Source: Methylotenera sp. (GTDB lineage: Bacteria > Pseudomonadota > Gammaproteobacteria > Burkholderiales > Methylophilaceae). From it: DNA of 64,000 nt. This document shows positions 51,673-61,019 of this stretch, piece after piece; positions within the stretch are counted from its first letter, which is position 1, and every line of letters starts with the position of its first letter. A program made the translations under genes and the position numbers. Where the stretch lies: assembly GCF_030684185.1 (NCBI RefSeq), contig NZ_JAUXOY010000010.1, positions 1 through 64,000 of the forward strand, read 5' to 3'. The notes beneath the pieces were generated by a model. It saw only the letters and a program-made list of their open reading frames with translations, made no database searches and had not been told where the DNA came from.

Positions 51673-52710
51673 ATGAAATTTAATATCGTTCAGCCAAGTC
51701 AGATAGTCAAAACTGCGCTTGAAAATAAAATTAACAATAAAACTAAACCGTTGGGTGCGTTAGGCATGCTGGAGTCGGTTGCCCTGCAAATCGGCTTGAT
51801 TCAACAAACGCTAACACCTCAGTTGGTTAATCCTACTATGTTGGTATTTGCTGGCGATCACGGCGTTGTAAATGCGGGTGTCAGCCCATATCCTCAAGCG
51901 GTTACCGCCCAGATGGTGCTGAATTTTTTGCAGGGCGGTGCGGCTATCAATGTATTCTCAGCACAAAATAATATTCATTTACAAGTGATAGATAGTGGTG
52001 TGAATTATCAATTTTCACCCAATTCAAATTTAATTGACGCCAAAATCGCGATGGGTACACATAATTTTCTGTACGAACCAGCGATGACTTTAGCACAGTG
52101 TGAGCAATCGCTTACTTGTGGTTCAGGCGTTGTTAATACAATGGTTGCTAAAGGTTGTAATGTATTCGGATTTGGTGAGATGGGCATCGGCAATACCTCA
52201 TCTGCGAGTTGTTTGATGAGTATATTGTGTTATTTTCCTATTGAGCAATGTGTAGGGCGCGGCACGGGTTTGGATGATGCAGGTTTGCTGCATAAAACCA
52301 ATATTTTGGCACAAGCCATTGCGCATCATGAGTTAAATAACAATGATGTAATGCAAGTGTTAGCTACCTTTGGCGGGTTTGAAATAGCGATGATGGTAGG
52401 CGCAATGTTGCAAGCAGCCGAGAGGCAATGTATTTTGTTAATTGATGGTTTTATTACCACTTCGGCGCTATTGGTTGCAGCTAAAATACAGCCGGATATT
52501 TTACATTATTGTGTATTTACGCATTGTTCGGGTGAATCTGGCCATAAAAAAATGCTGGATTATTTGAAGGTTAAGCCATTGCTGAATATGGATTTGCGCT
52601 TGGGTGAAGGCACGGGTGCAGCGCTGGCTTATCCATTAGTGCTTGCTGCAGTTAATTTTATAAATCAAATGGCCTCGTTTGAATCAGCAAGTGTTTCACA
52701 AAAAATATGA
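51673..52710 (+). CDS. cobT: Nicotinate-nucleotide--dimethylbenzimidazole phosphoribosyltransferase
   Basis: NNKTKPLGALGMLESVALQIGLIQ..VFAGDHGVVNAGVSPYPQAVTAQM..GEMGIGNTSSAS. Confidence 0.97.
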   Translation: MKFNIVQPSQIVKTALENKINNKTKPLGALGMLESVALQIGLIQQTLTPQLVNPTMLVFAGDHGVVNAGVSPYPQAVTAQMVLNFLQGGAAINVFSAQNNIHLQVIDSGVNYQFSPNSNLIDAKIAMGTHNFLYEPAMTLAQCEQSLTCGSGVVNTMVAKGCNVFGFGEMGIGNTSSASCLMSILCYFPIEQCVGRGTGLDDAGLLHKTNILAQAIAHHELNNNDVMQVLATFGGFEIAMMVGAMLQAAERQCILLIDGFITTSALLVAAKIQPDILHYCVFTHCSGESGHKKMLDYLKVKPLLNMDLRLGEGTGAALAYPLVLAAVNFINQMASFESASVSQKI

Positions 52711-53477
52711 AATTCACACTTCAAAATCAATGGCACTATTTTTTGACTGCGGTAATGTTCTTTACCCGCATTCCTATTCATTTTAATCATTTTGATGAAG
52801 CTGACCTGAATAAAGCAACACGGTTTTTTCCTTTAGTTGGTATCTTGGTTGGTGCTATAGGCGCTTTGGTGTTTTGGTTAAGTGACATCTTATTGCCCTT
52901 AGAAGTGGCACTTTTATTGAGCATGGCATCTACAATTTTACTCACAGGCGCGTTCCACGAGGACGGGTTAACCGACGCGGTAGATGGCTTGGGCGGAGGC
53001 TGGACTCGTGAGCAGGTGCTCACTATCATGGTGGATTCACGCATTGGTAGTTATGGTGCAACTGGCCTGGTACTGGTATTGCTTACCAAATATCAGGCGC
53101 TCAGCTACCAGTCTGCGGTTTTTATCCCAGCTTCAATGATAGCTGGCCACTCGCTTAGCCGTTTGTGTGCAGTATTGGTAATGTTTACGCAAAGTTACGT
53201 GAAGGCAGAGGGTAAATCTAAACCGCTAGCTACGCAGTTAAATGTCAAAGAGCTCATTATCGCCACTATTTTTGGTTTGTTGCCGATGGCATTTTTAGAT
53301 ATAAAATTCTTGGCTGCACTTGTGCCAGTTGCCATTGTTTGGCTGTGGTTTAGTGCAAAAACTAAAGCACGTATTGGCGGCTACACTGGCGATTGCTTAG
53401 GGGCCATGCAGCAACTAACAGAGATAGCCTTTTATGTCGGCTTGCTGGCAAGTACAGCCTTGTTTTTAAAACTATAA
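52707..53477 (+). CDS. cobS: Adenosylcobinamide-GDP ribazoletransferase
   Basis: FTRIPIHF..AFHEDGLTDAVDGLGGGWTREQVLTIMVDSRIGSYGATGLVL. Confidence 0.96.
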   Translation: MKFTLQNQWHYFLTAVMFFTRIPIHFNHFDEADLNKATRFFPLVGILVGAIGALVFWLSDILLPLEVALLLSMASTILLTGAFHEDGLTDAVDGLGGGWTREQVLTIMVDSRIGSYGATGLVLVLLTKYQALSYQSAVFIPASMIAGHSLSRLCAVLVMFTQSYVKAEGKSKPLATQLNVKELIIATIFGLLPMAFLDIKFLAALVPVAIVWLWFSAKTKARIGGYTGDCLGAMQQLTEIAFYVGLLASTALFLKL

Positions 53478-53485
53478 ATTGCATT

Positions 53486-54076
53486 ATGAAACTCACGTTA
53501 GTTCGCCATACTTCTTTAAATATCGCACCGAGTATCTGTTACGGACAAAGTGATGTCGAAGTTTCTGACAAGTTTGACGATGAACGGCAGAAGCTGCAAA
53601 TCAAGCTGGCATCATTTAGGTTTGATGCAATTTATACGAGCCCATTACAGCGCTGTCATAAGCTTGCACAGGCGTTGTGTGCGGATGAACGCTTGGGTTT
53701 TACTGGGGCAGATATTCAGTATGATGCACGTTTAAGCGAGCTGCATTTTGGTGATTGGGAAATGAGCCCGTGGGATGCCATTCCGCGGGCAATCTTTGAT
53801 AATTGGGCGAATGATTATGCCAATCTAGCCCCGCCCAATGGCGAAACGTTCTCTCAACTACGCGCGCGTGCTAAAAGCTTTGTGGAGGATGTAAGTAGCC
53901 ACTCACAAGAAAAAAATCTATTGGTTGTAACGCATGGCGGCCTGATTCGCACTCTAATTGCCGAGGTGTTAAATATGCCCTTAAAGCGCTTGTTTAGAAT
54001 CACCATTGACCATGCAAGCGTGACGCAATTGGAGTTTAAGGGTGAAGTACCAAAAGTTAATTTTATGAATTTATAG
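53486..54076 (+). CDS. cobC: Histidine phosphatase family, alpha-ribazole phosphatase-like
   Basis: MKLTLVRHTSLNIAPSICYGQSDVEVS..VVTHGGLIRTLIAEVL; start moved to ATG 53486. Confidence 0.9.
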   Translation: MKLTLVRHTSLNIAPSICYGQSDVEVSDKFDDERQKLQIKLASFRFDAIYTSPLQRCHKLAQALCADERLGFTGADIQYDARLSELHFGDWEMSPWDAIPRAIFDNWANDYANLAPPNGETFSQLRARAKSFVEDVSSHSQEKNLLVVTHGGLIRTLIAEVLNMPLKRLFRITIDHASVTQLEFKGEVPKVNFMNL

Positions 54077-54087
54077 TGATATAAACA

Positions 54088-54615
54088 CTATTTAAGTTTA
54101 ATTGGTAAACCCGCTGCAATAAAAGTCACATTTTTAGCTACAGTTGCTACGGCCTGATTGAGTCTGCCTTGTTCATCCTGAAATTGGCGGTTAATTTCAC
54201 CGAGTGGCACAATTCCCATACCTACTTCGTTACTTACTAAGATGATTCTGCCAGAGAATGTTGGTAGCAGCAGTAAGAATTGGTCTCGCTCTAATTGCCA
54301 GCTACTGTCCTTTGGCGGATTGCAGTCAGGGCATATCCACTGCGCCAGCCATAAGGTCAGGCAGTCCACAATCAAGTATTGATTGCTTGCAGCCAAGTCT
54401 GCAAGTGTTTGTGTAAGGTGGTGCGGCTCCTCTACCAGCATCCAGTGAACAGGACGCCTATTTTTATGATGTTGTATACGCGCTTTAAATTCATCATCAT
54501 AGACTTGAGCGGTGGCTATATAAGTTACTGGCAGGTTACTCTCATTGGCTAGTTTTTCAGCATAAACGCTTTTACCAGAACGTGCGCCGCCTAATATTAG
54601 TGTGATGTTGTTCAT
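54088..54615 (-). CDS. cobU: Bifunctional adenosylcobinamide kinase / guanylyltransferase
   Basis: ITLILGGARSGKSVYAEKLA..LIVDCLTLWLAQW..ILVSNEVGMGIVPLGEINRQFQDEQGRLNQAVA. Confidence 0.96.
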   Translation of the reverse strand: MNNITLILGGARSGKSVYAEKLANESNLPVTYIATAQVYDDEFKARIQHHKNRRPVHWMLVEEPHHLTQTLADLAASNQYLIVDCLTLWLAQWICPDCNPPKDSSWQLERDQFLLLLPTFSGRIILVSNEVGMGIVPLGEINRQFQDEQGRLNQAVATVAKNVTFIAAGLPIKLK

Positions 54616-54650
54616 TATAGCCTCGTGTAAATAGCACTATAAAATGTGCG

Positions 54651-54687
54651 TAAAAAAACCGCGTTAGAAATTAAATCTAACGCGGCT
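54651..54687 (-). terminator. Intrinsic terminator for the btuB operon
   Basis: Reverse strand gccgcgttagatttaatttctaacgcggttttttta. Confidence 0.85.
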
Positions 54688-54707
54688 CTATCAAAAATTA
54701 AAACCAA

Positions 54708-55289
54708 TTATGCGACGTTGTTAGTGTGTGATTTAACAAAATCTAGTTTTGGTAAAGTTTTAGCCAAAGCCCAAAAAGCCACCAAATACATCGCAGTGAA
54801 AGCCATGTAACTTGGCAAATAATTCCAGCCATATTGCATGGTTTCAATTAAGCCGTTATTTGGGAAGCGGCCTGAAAATAAATAATAAGTTTGCGTAGAA
54901 ATTACAAACGCTAGAAATGTTGCAACTAAGCCAGCAAGTGCAAATTTAAGTGCATCTAAGCTATTTGCTTGTTTGCTTAACCACAAGCCCGCAAGCCACA
55001 TCACCGCGTAAGTCGGCAACATGCCCCAGTACCCATCAGTCAGGCAGAATGCCTGAAAGCTATCAATTGCAGCGGCACCAAAATCAATGGCAGTGGCCAG
55101 CACCACGAACAATGCAAACCATGCCGCTTTTCTTAAATACAAACCACCGATTAACAGCAAAGCTAAACTTGCATCTGGCAGTGAAACGCTGGTTAGCACA
55201 TGGCTACCGCGTGTCAATAGCATGAAGAACGCAATTGCAGTTGCAATCAATAGCGGTTTGGTATAAGTCGTTTTGTTGGATTCTTCCAT
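54708..55289 (-). CDS. Multi-TM membrane protein, putative cobalamin-related transporter
   Basis: Multiple TM helices; lies between btuB and cobU in a B12-riboswitch operon; start chosen after the ggag RBS (ORF track starts at 55346). Confidence 0.6.
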   Translation of the reverse strand: MEESNKTTYTKPLLIATAIAFFMLLTRGSHVLTSVSLPDASLALLLIGGLYLRKAAWFALFVVLATAIDFGAAAIDSFQAFCLTDGYWGMLPTYAVMWLAGLWLSKQANSLDALKFALAGLVATFLAFVISTQTYYLFSGRFPNNGLIETMQYGWNYLPSYMAFTAMYLVAFWALAKTLPKLDFVKSHTNNVA

Positions 55290-55367
55290 TTTTTTCTCCA
55301 TTACAAAGCTTGCTATGTACTTAATTAAAACGTAAGGGTGCATCATAACATTTTTACACCCTTTAGA

Positions 55368-57236
55368 TTATTCTGGCTGATAACGAATATTGACAAATAA
55401 ATTAGCTCCTGGCGTGTTGTAGGCCTCACCACCAAAATCTAAAGCAAGTGCATATTCTTTATCTAAAATATTATTGGCACGTGCTTGCACTGACCAGTCT
55501 TTAGCGAATTTATAGTCTACTGTGGCATTGAGCAATACGTAGCCACCTAGAGATTTGCTATTCGTTGAATTATTGTAGCGAATAGATGATGCAATGGTTT
55601 CCGCCCCAAACCGCCAATCACCCAGTGTGTAATTGGCATAGAGGCTAGCATGTCGATTAGCACGGCGCACCAATAACTTATCGAGTTTTTCGTCTTTAGG
55701 TGACTGAATATCAATGCTGCCGCCCATATTTAGATTGTCAAAGTGTTGATTGGCGCTCAAGCTTAAGCCATCGATGCGTGCTTTGTTGATGTTCATGACA
55801 TTAAAAGCATCGTCATAACCAATTAAATCTCTCACTTTTTGGTGATATATCGTGGCAGATGCAGAGGTGTTATCCGCTTGGTAACGTAAACTCGCCTCAA
55901 TATTGCGTGATAGCTCAGGTTTTAAGTTTGGGTTACCAAAAAAGGGGTAATACAAATCATTAAAAGTAGGGGCTTTAAAAGCCGTGCCATAACTGCCAGT
56001 GATGCGCCAATTCGGGTTGATTTTATAACCATAACCTAAGCTGCCAGTGTTATGGCTACCAAATTGTGAGTTGCTGTCATGGCGAGCGCTAAGTTGCAAT
56101 GAATGCGCATCGTAATTGAGTAAGTAACTGGCCACAAAGCCATCATTATCTCGCTCTGCAACCGTATAGCTGACGCTTGAGTTTACATTTTGATTTAAAT
56201 TATCGTAAAGCAAGGTTAGCGTCCCAATCGGTAATTTAAAATCATTTTGCCAGCTTAATTGAAATTGTCTTGTTTTATAAAAGTCACCACCAGTAACGCT
56301 ACCAAAATCAAATGTTCTACTTTCATCCACACCTTCACCAATGCGTACTTTTGATAGCCAAAAATCCGTAAATTGATTGTTGCTAAACACTGAAAAACTG
56401 TATTGTTTAGAATCCGTTTTACTATCAAATTTTTGAGTAATACATTCAAAAGTGACAGGGTCAGAAGTAGGACAACTGTTATCAAAATGTACACGTCCAT
56501 CGCTATGTAAAAGTTGCAAGCCAATTTCATGTCCCACTTCAATTTGATGCGAAACTTTGCCAGAGAAAGCTAAATTTCGGTAAGTGTCTTTATCGTTATA
56601 GTCTTTGTTTTTGGTGTTAATTGCTGAAAAGCTATTGGTATCCAAGCTAGAAACATTTAAAGCAAAGCTTGTATCGCCCACGCTGCCGCTTACGCCAGCA
56701 TTTGCGCGTTTGGTATTGTATGAACCATAACCTACGTTTCCGTTAAATTTAACCGCTCCTTCACCTTTTTTAGTGAAGATTTGTATCACACCGCCAATCG
56801 CATCTTGCCCATATAGGGTAGATGCTGGACCGCGTAAAATTTCTATTTTTTCAATTTGACCAAGTGGCAAGTTTTCAAAGGCAGTAGTTCCTAAAGTAGC
56901 TGAATCCACACGCATGCCATCAATCAGCACCACAACATGGCTTGTATTAGTGCCGCGAATAAAAACGCCAGAAGCCGTGCCAGCACCCCCGCTGCTGCTT
57001 ATTTCAATACCAGCTTGGTGCGCTAGTAATTCAACTAAAGTTGATTGACCTGCACGTTTAATTTCTTCTTGATCAATTACCGTGACATCGGCAATTACAC
57101 TTTCGCGTGTTTGTGGGACACGTGAAGCAGTGACAACAACATCATCCAAGTTGATATCTTCAGCAGCAAAAGTAGGCGTAGTAAAAGCCAAGCCTATCAG
57201 GCTGGCAGACATAAGTTTTATTCTGGATTTTTTCAT
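55368..57236 (-). CDS. btuB: TonB-dependent vitamin B12 receptor
   Basis: Signal peptide, TonB box/plug DVVVTASRVPQTRESVIADVTVIDQEEIKRAGQSTLVELLAHQAGIEISSSGG, C-terminal ANLFVNIRYQPE; downstream of a B12 riboswitch. Confidence 0.92.
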   Translation of the reverse strand: MKKSRIKLMSASLIGLAFTTPTFAAEDINLDDVVVTASRVPQTRESVIADVTVIDQEEIKRAGQSTLVELLAHQAGIEISSSGGAGTASGVFIRGTNTSHVVVLIDGMRVDSATLGTTAFENLPLGQIEKIEILRGPASTLYGQDAIGGVIQIFTKKGEGAVKFNGNVGYGSYNTKRANAGVSGSVGDTSFALNVSSLDTNSFSAINTKNKDYNDKDTYRNLAFSGKVSHQIEVGHEIGLQLLHSDGRVHFDNSCPTSDPVTFECITQKFDSKTDSKQYSFSVFSNNQFTDFWLSKVRIGEGVDESRTFDFGSVTGGDFYKTRQFQLSWQNDFKLPIGTLTLLYDNLNQNVNSSVSYTVAERDNDGFVASYLLNYDAHSLQLSARHDSNSQFGSHNTGSLGYGYKINPNWRITGSYGTAFKAPTFNDLYYPFFGNPNLKPELSRNIEASLRYQADNTSASATIYHQKVRDLIGYDDAFNVMNINKARIDGLSLSANQHFDNLNMGGSIDIQSPKDEKLDKLLVRRANRHASLYANYTLGDWRFGAETIASSIRYNNSTNSKSLGGYVLLNATVDYKFAKDWSVQARANNILDKEYALALDFGGEAYNTPGANLFVNIRYQPE

Positions 57237-57449
57237 TGTATTTTCCCTAACCCGCACGCGACCCCGCGTGTAGATTCTTAGAGACTTAATTTTTTAAGAT
57301 TTAGCTTAAGTCTTGTTTGTAAATCTAGGGGACACAGAAGAATGCAATAAAAAAGAAAGCGCGGTACGAAAGTACAATACATAAAGCGCAGCCTTTGTTT
57401 ACCGTCACCCCGCGGTATTTCCTAGCGTGCCTTAACATAAGGCGTTGTT

Positions 57450-57712
57450 TTTAGGCCGGTCTCCGGGCTTGCGAGCGTTGGTGTTTAAACTAAAAATAGT
57501 TTTAAAACCCACTGGTTAGCGCCTTCCCAAGTCTCACCTTTTTCTAAGGTTTAACTCAGTGGCATATTGCAAAACCATTTGAATAAATCAAAAGCTCACT
57601 TACCGTTGCGGGGGCAGCATAGGACTAGTTAATGCTTTATTGGCTAAAGCGGTAACGCACCTATTTCCCAGTTTCACCTTGTTTGTAGAAAACAAACTTG
57701 GCACCTAACAAC
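57450..57712 (-). promoter_or_regulatory. Cobalamin (B12) riboswitch
   Basis: Reverse strand contains gcccccgcaacggtaagtgagc, gccactgagttaaacc, gcccggagaccggcc and ggtgaaactgggaaataggtgcg: conserved B12-element segments in the expected order. Confidence 0.92.
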
Positions 57713-57847
57713 AAGTGCGAATTATAGCGGTTATTTTTAGGACTAAATGAAATTTTTTGCAGGACAATTTTTATAACATATTGTAATACTTTGAAAAATA
57801 CGCGTTAGCTATTGACTACAATCAATTTTTTCAATTATAGTGGTCAC

Positions 57848-58036
57848 ATGGATGCGGACTTAAAAGCGTTAGAAGAAAAATTATCTGGCTTAATTTCATT
57901 GTGTAGTGATTTACGCAGTGAAAACGCACAGTTACGCCATGATTTAAATGCTACGCAAAATGATGCTGCGTTATTAAAAGCCAATATGGCGCAAGCCAGC
58001 GAGCGCATTGAGGCTTTAATTGAGCATCTGCCCTAA
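57848..58036 (+). CDS. Small coiled-coil protein upstream of zapA (ZapB-like)
   Basis: MDADLKALEEKLSGLISLCSDLRSENAQLRHDLNATQNDAALLKANMAQASERIEALIEHLP; directly upstream of zapA. Confidence 0.75.
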   Translation: MDADLKALEEKLSGLISLCSDLRSENAQLRHDLNATQNDAALLKANMAQASERIEALIEHLP

Positions 58037-58068
58037 TGGTTATATCTAGTCCAGATTGAGTAAAAACA

Positions 58069-58362
58069 ATGAGCGAAATTAAAGGCGTTGATGTCAATAT
58101 CATGGGGCGGGATTTTACGGTATCCTGTACCGATGAAGAGCGCCCGGGATTAATTAACGCAGTTAATTTTTTAGACAAAAAAATGCGCGATATTCGCGAT
58201 AGCGGCAAAATCATTGGTGTTGAGCGTATCGCAATTATGGCGGCACTTAATTTGGCGCATGAGCTTTTAAATAGTAAAAGCGGTAATGTCGATGTTGGTG
58301 ACTTCAAACGTAGAATTACGAACATGCAAGATCAAATTGATAAAGTGTGTGCAATAAAATAA
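58069..58362 (+). CDS. zapA: Cell division protein ZapA
   Basis: VDVNIMGRDFTVSCTDEERPGLINAVNFLDKKMRDIRDSGKIIGVERIAIMAALNLAHELL. Confidence 0.95.
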   Translation: MSEIKGVDVNIMGRDFTVSCTDEERPGLINAVNFLDKKMRDIRDSGKIIGVERIAIMAALNLAHELLNSKSGNVDVGDFKRRITNMQDQIDKVCAIK

Positions 58363-58461
58363 ATTTTTAAAATGTCATCAAAGTGCCAATTAAAAATAGT
58401 AGAATCATCTCAATCGCTTCAGGTTTTTAGGCGAAAAATAAAAATCCCAGTTTTAAAGTTT

Positions 58462-58678
58462 GTTCTCTGCGGTGCGGTTTAAGCTAATAATTCCTTGAAC
58501 TAGTTTATAGCATCGGTTTTGGTCATTCGAGTTGTTGTGTGCGCGCCCCCTTTAATCCTTCTTGGGTTGGGTGTTCTTTTAAGAACCTCTTGGCGGGTGT
58601 ACCTAATGCGCTCTAGGCTGTTACCACTTGAGCCTTTTTGGTTCAGGATGCTGGCTTAGGCTATATCCGTGGAGAACT
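58462..58678 (+). ncRNA. ssrS: 6S RNA
   Basis: Immediately downstream of zapA; ends pair (gttctctgcgg / ccgtggagaac); internal segments and ccttgaac..cttgagcc..gttcagg compatible with the long 6S hairpin. Confidence 0.8.
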
Positions 58679-58717
58679 CCCCGTTCCATTCCGTATTAAA
58701 ATTGATACGTTGTCTGA

Positions 58718-59089
58718 TTATCTCAATTCGTGATACTTCAAATCAGCCAGGCTCACAATTTCCAAACATTTTGCATGGCAGGCTTCCAGTATTACTGGTG
58801 GTGCAAAGCCTGCTTCTGAAGCTTCAAGCCAGCGTGCCGCGCACACGCACCAGCGGTCGCCCGCTTTCAGGCCGTCAAAGCCATATTCAGGATGTGGCGT
58901 GCTTAAATCGTTACCCCTTGAGATTGAAAATGCTAAAAATTCATCAGTCATTTGCGCGCAAACGGTGTGGCTACCCGCGTCATTAGGGCCAGTTTCACAG
59001 CAACCATTACGCATAAAACCCGTGAGTGGGTTCATGCTGCATACTTGCAATGCTGTACCAAGTACGTTTCTCTCTTGTTGTTTTGCCAT
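58718..59089 (-). CDS. DUF2237 family protein
   Basis: NVLGTALQVCSMNPLTGFMRNGCCETGPNDAGSHTVCAQMTDEFLAFSISRGNDLSTPHPEYGFDGLKAGDRWCVCAARWLEA. Confidence 0.92.
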   Translation of the reverse strand: MAKQQERNVLGTALQVCSMNPLTGFMRNGCCETGPNDAGSHTVCAQMTDEFLAFSISRGNDLSTPHPEYGFDGLKAGDRWCVCAARWLEASEAGFAPPVILEACHAKCLEIVSLADLKYHELR

Positions 59090-59162
59090 TTCTAACCCTC
59101 TACTTAGAATTATTTATAGATTATCATACGGTTTAATGTTGAATTTAGAAAAGGTAAAAAAT

Positions 59163-59624
59163 ATGCGTTACTGGCTAATGAAGTCTGAGCCTACAGATGT
59201 CTCGATTGATGATTTAGCAGATTTTCCGAATCAATCTGTGGATTGGTATGGCATTCGTAATTACCAGGCACGCAATTTTATGCGTGATCAAATGAAAGTG
59301 GGCGATGGTGTGTTTTTTTACCACTCAAATTGCGATGTACCAGGCATTGCCGGTATCGCAGAGGTCAGTAAGTTAGCGTATCCAGACCGATTGCAGTTTA
59401 TAAAAGGTCATAAATATTACGATGAAAAAGCTACACCGGAGAATCCACGCTGGCTTAATGTTGATGTAAAGCTGGTGCGTAAAACACGCTTGCTTAGCCT
59501 AAAAGAGTTGCGTGAATATCCTGAGTTAGTCAACATGCGAATATTGCAACGTGGTAACCGTTTGTCGATTACGCCCGTAGACCCAAAGGAATGGGAGTTC
59601 ATTTTGGGTCGACTTGAAATATAA
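59163..59624 (+). CDS. EVE domain-containing protein
   Basis: MRYWLMKSEPTDVSIDDLADFPNQSVDWYGIRNYQARNFMRDQMKVGDGVFFYHSN; start at ATG 59163 rather than the longer ORF at 58899. Confidence 0.95.
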   Translation: MRYWLMKSEPTDVSIDDLADFPNQSVDWYGIRNYQARNFMRDQMKVGDGVFFYHSNCDVPGIAGIAEVSKLAYPDRLQFIKGHKYYDEKATPENPRWLNVDVKLVRKTRLLSLKELREYPELVNMRILQRGNRLSITPVDPKEWEFILGRLEI

Positions 59625-59688
59625 AACATCCATAAAAAATGGGATTTTATTCTAGGATAATTAAATATTATCAAGGTGGAGTAATAGA

Positions 59689-59716
59689 AAAAGCCCCGAA
59701 ATTCGGGGCTTTTCAT
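59689..59716. terminator. Bidirectional intrinsic terminator
   Basis: aaaaagccccgaaattcggggctttt between converging genes. Confidence 0.9.
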
Positions 59717-59729
59717 AATTCGTTACAAA

Positions 59730-60800
59730 TTACTTAATTGCGGTATCTAAGCTACCCATACTTTTAGGGTAAGTCACTACACCCCAAGGTAATTTTTTAT
59801 TTTCAATTTGTTGTGTTACTTCCAGCTTTTCTGAGTCAATCAAAAAAATTGCATCTGATTTACCGCAAGCCAGCAAAATTTCTTTGTCATCTGGAGTAAA
59901 TGTAAAGTGCCAGCAGCGATTGCCTGTAGGGATGTCCTTAATCTTCTCATAAGTTTTTGCGTTGTAAACTTCTAATGTTTTGGCTTTATTGGCTGCTACA
60001 AAAATGCGCTCGCCCTTGCGGTCATAGGCAATGCCATAAGGCGTGGCGCCAGTATCAACTGTACGTAAAACCTTAAAGTTTTTATTCATCACCATAAACT
60101 TGTTGCCGTACTCTAGCGTAGCTAGGTAGGTTTTACCGTCGGGTGATACTTTAATGCCACGTGGTCTGTCGCCATATTGATGGGTTTTAATGGTTTTAAG
60201 CAGTTTTCCCGTTTTAATATTGTGAACAGTGACGGTGTTGTCCGCTTCGTTTGTGATAACCAGTTGCTTACCATCTTTGCTAAACTCAATGCCTTCAGTT
60301 TCTGGGCCGCCGGTAATTTCACGAATTTTTTTGCCTAGTTTCAAATCAATAATGCCAATACGCGCAGGCTCTTTGTCATCGTCGTCATCTTCTTTTGCGG
60401 CTGCCAAAGCTTCAGCAGAACCTGGTGTAGGAGGAGGGCCACCTTTTGCGCTTGGCTCATAAGATACAAAGGCAAAATTTCCACGAATTCGAACAAACTC
60501 AGGATTTTGACCGACTTTAATTTGATTCAAAACCTCGCCTGTTGCTGTATCAATAATCGAAACACTGCCATTTTCACGCGTGGCAACCACTAATAGTTTT
60601 CCGTCATCGCTTACTGCCAGTCCTCTTGGGCCCTCAGCCTTTACGTCTATGGTGCCAGTAGACTTTAATGTATTTAAGTCAATCACAGACACGCCGCCAT
60701 CTTGATTGGAAACATACGCTTTACCGCGGTCTTCCGCGTTAGCGTTCATACCAACAGTCATGCTGACCAATGCGGCAGCTACCAAATGCGTTAACTTCAT
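59730..60800 (-). CDS. YVTN-type beta-propeller protein (PQQ-dependent catabolism-associated type)
   Basis: Signal peptide; repeated blades KAYVSNQDGGVSVIDLNTLKSTGTIDVKAEGPRGLAVSDDGKLLVVATRENGSVSIID. Confidence 0.85.
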   Translation of the reverse strand: MKLTHLVAAALVSMTVGMNANAEDRGKAYVSNQDGGVSVIDLNTLKSTGTIDVKAEGPRGLAVSDDGKLLVVATRENGSVSIIDTATGEVLNQIKVGQNPEFVRIRGNFAFVSYEPSAKGGPPPTPGSAEALAAAKEDDDDDKEPARIGIIDLKLGKKIREITGGPETEGIEFSKDGKQLVITNEADNTVTVHNIKTGKLLKTIKTHQYGDRPRGIKVSPDGKTYLATLEYGNKFMVMNKNFKVLRTVDTGATPYGIAYDRKGERIFVAANKAKTLEVYNAKTYEKIKDIPTGNRCWHFTFTPDDKEILLACGKSDAIFLIDSEKLEVTQQIENKKLPWGVVTYPKSMGSLDTAIK

Positions 60801-61019
60801 GCTTTATTTCTCCTTAGGGATGATTGTTGCTGCTTCATTTTCTGTTGTTTGGGCATGCTAAATAAATTTAGGTTCAATTCGTTGCACTCGTCGTAATGAG
60901 TGGTAAAGGTTAAGCAAAAATCATACTCATATTTTAGTCTATGAAAATCATATGGTTGGGTTTGATAGCATAATAATTTTGGCTGTATATAACCACCAAC
61001 CTGGTTGTATACAGCCAAT

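Noticed and set aside
58669-58986. 105-aa + ORF after 6S RNA
   Set aside because: Antisense to the DUF2237 gene and begins in the 6S RNA 3' end.
58899-59162. N-terminal extension of the EVE-domain ORF
   Set aside because: EVE proteins start at MRYWLMKSEP; the extension is antisense to DUF2237.
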